Source of the DNA: Kappaphycus alvarezii
Taxonomy: Eukaryota; Rhodophyta; Florideophyceae; Gigartinales; Solieriaceae
DNA: 64,000 bases
Assembly (NCBI GenBank): GCA_002205965.3
Contig: NADL03000042.1
Location: forward strand, 496,001 to 560,000
Reading direction: 5' to 3'
Part shown: positions 61,601-64,000 of the stretch, in pieces
How positions within the stretch are numbered: position 1 is the first letter of the stretch
Layout: the number at the start of each line of letters is the position of its first letter
Notes under the pieces: generated by a model
The model's input: only the letters and a program-made list of their open reading frames with translations
What the model was told of the DNA's origin: nothing
The model's database searches: none
Made by a program: the position numbers and the translations under genes

Positions 61601-61700
61601 AGTTCGACGATGGTTGATTTCGAAGAAAGATTTTGACATGTTTATTTGTATTGCAGTGCTGATAGCTCAGTTTAGTCTCTACTAATCTCCATTTACTCGC
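49650..61700. other. Second AT-rich desert
   Basis: About twelve kilobases of AT-rich sequence. The longest ORFs (56511-56810, 59473-59829) are composition-driven and show no domain. 55664-55930 (+) looks slightly more protein-like (LFGSVLKTLDGNLPEG) but cannot be assigned. No RNA gene, satellite array or transposon core was recognised. Confidence 0.5.
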
Positions 61701-61736
61701 TCTGCATTTCGAGGAAGATCCTTCAGCATACTTTAA

Positions 61737-62125
61737 CTAATAATCGATTGACAGTGCCAAAAATTGCGGTGTTGAGCTTCGTTGAGCGTCGGCAATGTTT
61801 TTCTGTCCGTTAATCCATTGAATTGCCCTTATCTCCCCAGTTTCAAGGGAATATCGGAGCCTTGACAGGGTTGGTCGGAGTCTATAGTCTCGACCCTCGT
61901 GTAACGTCATTATCGTTGCATAATGACCGTGAAAGTAAACTGTGAGAACCAACAGGAGTTCTATGTCGGAACCGAAAAAGAAATATAAAAAATAACTCAT
62001 CAAAGATGCGTGGTCTGCGGATTCAGCTGCAACTAGTATATCTACCCCATTGGAAGAAAATGCAACGCGACTTTTGTTTGAGCTGTGCCAATCAAGGACG
62101 TGGAAGCATGATGATGGCTGGAATA
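61737..62125 (-). pseudogene. Copia RNase H fragment (third element)
   Basis: Minus-strand frame with LDWHSSNKSRVAFSSNGVDI, then LVAAESADHASLMS (RNase H Glu/Asp region), ATIMTLHEGRDYRLRP, then SLETGEIRAIQWINGQKNIA and DAQRS, the final RNase H block of a Copia polyprotein. It differs from both other Copia elements. Upstream parts are absent because another element begins at about 62130-62150 on the opposite strand. Confidence 0.82.
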
Positions 62126-62149
62126 GGATGCCAGACACATAACCTGTTT

Positions 62150-63204
62150 TTCCTTACGAAGCTTTACCTTGACGGTCTAGGTCTCCTGCAAACTTCAGAC
62201 ATTACCGAGGCTGCATACGCAGCATCTGTAATTGATTCTTTTCGACTTATCTCCGACCTGCTTACCCTTTCCCAGGACCGCCACTTGGAAGAGATCCCTC
62301 GGTCTGCCATCTCGCTCTTATCCTCCCGCCACCCGCAGCTGTCTTCGTCGCTTACAGCTACGGCTCTTTTCGAGCGTTGTTCATCGCCGGTCCCCGGCGA
62401 AAGGCTCCAGTCTGCGATCACAACTGAACTCATGCTATCCAAGTCCGATAGCTTGTTCTCGTCCGCGGCAGCCCACGACCGAGCACGGCTCCTCTCCGTG
62501 CGCACATCCTCCGCATCGACTGTTTTCTCTTCGCTTCCTCACCCCCACCGCGGTACGTACATGTCCTCTTCCGCCTGGAAAGTCGCTCTGGCTCTACGTC
62601 TCGGCATCGCGCTATTCCCTGGATCTACTCGCTGTCCGGTCTGCTCCCGCCGCTCGGCCGACATCGCACCCGTCTTAGATCCAAGTGGTCAACACGCGTT
62701 GACCTGCAAATACGAAGACGGGATGACTCGTCGTCACCACATCCTCCGCAACGTTCTTGCCGCTACTGCAAGGAAGTTGGGATCGTCGCCCTCGTCGAAC
62801 ATCCGCTCCTCCACCAGGTTCCCGACTCATCTGGGCATTCGGAGTCCCCCGTGCTACGAATGGATATCTACATACCCGCTGCATACGGGCTTCACAGTAC
62901 CGATATAGCCGTCGACGTTACTGTTGCCCACCCCTCCGCACGCCGCCACATTTCGCCAAGTACGGTTACTGCCGGCGCCGCCGCGACACTCGCAGAGCGC
63001 GAGAAACATCGTCATTACGGCACTTACTGCAACCGAAACGATATCCTCCTCTCCCCCGTCGGGATTGATATCTATGGCGCCTTGGGCGACGACGGTAAGG
63101 CTTTTTTCCGCCGCCTTGCTTCCTTCGCTGCTTCTCGTCGCGGTTCCTCCCTCAACAGGAGCTCCGCGACTTCGTTACCGGTTTTGCATTTAGTCTCCAA
63201 ATAA
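62150..63204 (+). pseudogene. Non-LTR retroelement 2: CCHC knuckle and endonuclease
   Basis: First frame from about 62150: GLGLLQTSDITEAAYAASVI, then HDRARLLSVRTSSAS, WKVALALRLGIALFPGSTRC with CPVC...HALTC (62633-62706; C-X2-C-X17-H-X3-C), and RRHHILRNVLAATARKLG. Near 62780 the frame shifts and the next one carries RMDIYIPAAYGLHSTDIAVD followed by VTVAHPS, then a Lys/Arg-Glu stretch and VGIDIYGALGDDGKAFFRRL to the stop at 63204. The DVTV-type core is the PD-(D/E)XK fold of restriction-like endonucleases, which nick the target DNA for priming. The RT domain is missing, as expected for a 5'-truncated copy. An alternative frame near the end continues to about 63290. Confidence 0.78.
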
Positions 63205-63293
63205 TGCAGGCGCGACAAGTTTCTACCCGCCGCCCGCATCCGTACTTAATTTATAAATACCCTCCGCACGCCTCTGTGCGACATTGTATGACA

Positions 63294-63313
63294 AATAAAG
63301 ATCTACCACCACC
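63294..63313 (+). terminator. Possible 3' end of non-LTR element 2
   Basis: AATAAA at 63294-63299 is followed by a short ACC repeat (TACCACCACC). A polyadenylation signal followed by short tandem repeats is common at the 3' end of non-LTR retrotransposons. Confidence 0.4.
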
Positions 63314-63615
63314 TTGACTTGCATCCGAAAATGCCAGGTACACAGCGTTCGTATCCGACTTATTTGTGCTGCCTTGTGTATCATACGTGATGACTGGATT
63401 GAGCTGTCGTGGCTGATGCAGGGCTCAGTTGGCATCAGTGAGGCGCTCAACACTTATGTCTCCTGTCCACTGATACATCTTGCTTGAGAGTTATGGGGCG
63501 CTGTGGAGAACTGCATTTCCTATTCAGTTGAGCTTCCTGCGCCCCGCTGACAATAATTGAAACTCTGCACCACAGGATGAGTACCCCAAAACAATGCCAT
63601 CGCCGCTCTCAGCCC

Positions 63616-63628
63616 AATATAAATACCG
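63616..63628 (+). promoter_or_regulatory. TATA-like element CAATATAAATACC
   Basis: Nearly the same as the TATA region of the coiled-coil gene. An ATG follows at 63673, but its frame stops after 11 codons, so the gene it would serve is not clear. Confidence 0.35.
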
Positions 63629-63704
63629 AGCCGCGAGGCCTCTCCCCAGCCGATTTCATCCTCACCACTAGCATGACCACACCCAGTCCGCGTCCCGTTC
63701 TTCC

Positions 63705-64000
63705 CTAATCACATACTGTTACCCCCATCCCAGCACGAATCCCCGCACCGACCCTCGGGCCGTCTCCACGGTCCTCCCGGACCTCTGTCGCCTTCGCAGA
63801 TCCCCATCTCCCAGCTGGGTGGCGGATGAAGCGTGGCAAGGAGGTAGGGAGGGTTGAGGGGCGGACCCGGGAGTTGAGTTTTAGCGGGGAGGCAGGGACA
63901 ATGGTGGGAGAGGTAGGGCGTTGGGGAAGACGGGTTGGCGAGGGTGTGTGGTCAGGGGCTAGGATGGGGCTGGGATGGGGAGGTTGGTTGGTGGTCTGGG
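63705..64000 (-). CDS. Partial Pro-rich open frame at window edge
   Basis: One minus-strand frame is open without a stop from the window edge to a TAG at 63705-63707 (about 97 codons): PTRLPQRPTSPTIVPAS, then a basic segment. No start codon lies in view because the frame enters from the right. Composition resembles the Pro-rich start of the coiled-coil gene. It may be the 3' part of a gene or just C-rich sequence. Confidence 0.25.
   Translation of the reverse strand, partial: QTTNQPPHPSPILAPDHTPSPTRLPQRPTSPTIVPASPLKLNSRVRPSTLPTSLPRFIRHPAGRWGSAKATEVREDRGDGPRVGAGIRAGMGVTVCD

Noticed and set aside
50000..61700. Centromere or satellite region
   Set aside because: AT-rich, but no tandem satellite periodicity was seen by eye.

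Overview
The window looks like nuclear DNA of a eukaryote with compact, apparently intronless genes and a heavy load of old transposable elements. A red macroalga is my best guess but is not proven. It rests on the intron-poor genes, a plastid-type alpha/beta hydrolase with a possible N-terminal transit extension, an ESCRT-I subunit, and small GC-rich gene islands set in long AT-rich stretches. No bacterial operons, rRNA, tRNA or CRISPR arrays were found.

Layout. 1-8.5 kb: AT-rich sequence with an unrecognised ORF island (2.3-3.4 kb) and a duplicated 40-residue coding segment (3.74-4.16 kb). 8.6-16.1 kb: a degenerate non-LTR retrotransposon (reverse transcriptase, CCHC knuckle, restriction-like endonuclease) on the + strand, split by a minus-strand Ty1/Copia element with two LTRs of about 280 bp (8992-14005). 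18.7-19.6 kb: a proline-rich coiled-coil protein gene on the minus strand with a frameshift at an A8 tract and a TATA box. 24-25 kb: a deleted Tc1/mariner relic and a cluster of palindromes. 25.7-27.3 kb: a nearly complete hAT transposase pseudogene. 27.4-33.9 kb: AT-rich desert. 34.8-41.4 kb: the main gene island, with an unresolved GC-rich Pro/Ala ORF block, a claudin/PMP22-like four-helix membrane protein (frameshifted), an alpha/beta hydrolase with a full catalytic triad (frameshifted), a divergent 66-bp tandem array, and an intact TSG101/VPS23 gene. 41.5-47.3 kb: a mariner fragment and a second Copia element on the minus strand, missing its 3' LTR. 48.6-49.6 kb: a full-length but broken Tc1 transposase. 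50-61.7 kb: a second AT-rich desert. 61.7-63.3 kb: a third Copia fragment joined to the 3' half of a second endonuclease-type non-LTR element. The last 300 bases carry an open Pro-rich frame running off the edge.

How it fits together. The host genes are unrelated housekeeping genes: endosomal sorting (TSG101), a membrane protein, a probable plastid hydrolase and a coiled-coil protein. They share no pathway. The clearest unexplained signal is a dispersed motif of about 46 bp, present in five copies around and inside the broken retroelement and once at 22.2 kb. Also notable are the 22-residue coding tandem array between two convergent genes, and the repeated single-base frameshifts in otherwise well preserved host genes. 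Those frameshifts could be assembly errors or recent decay.
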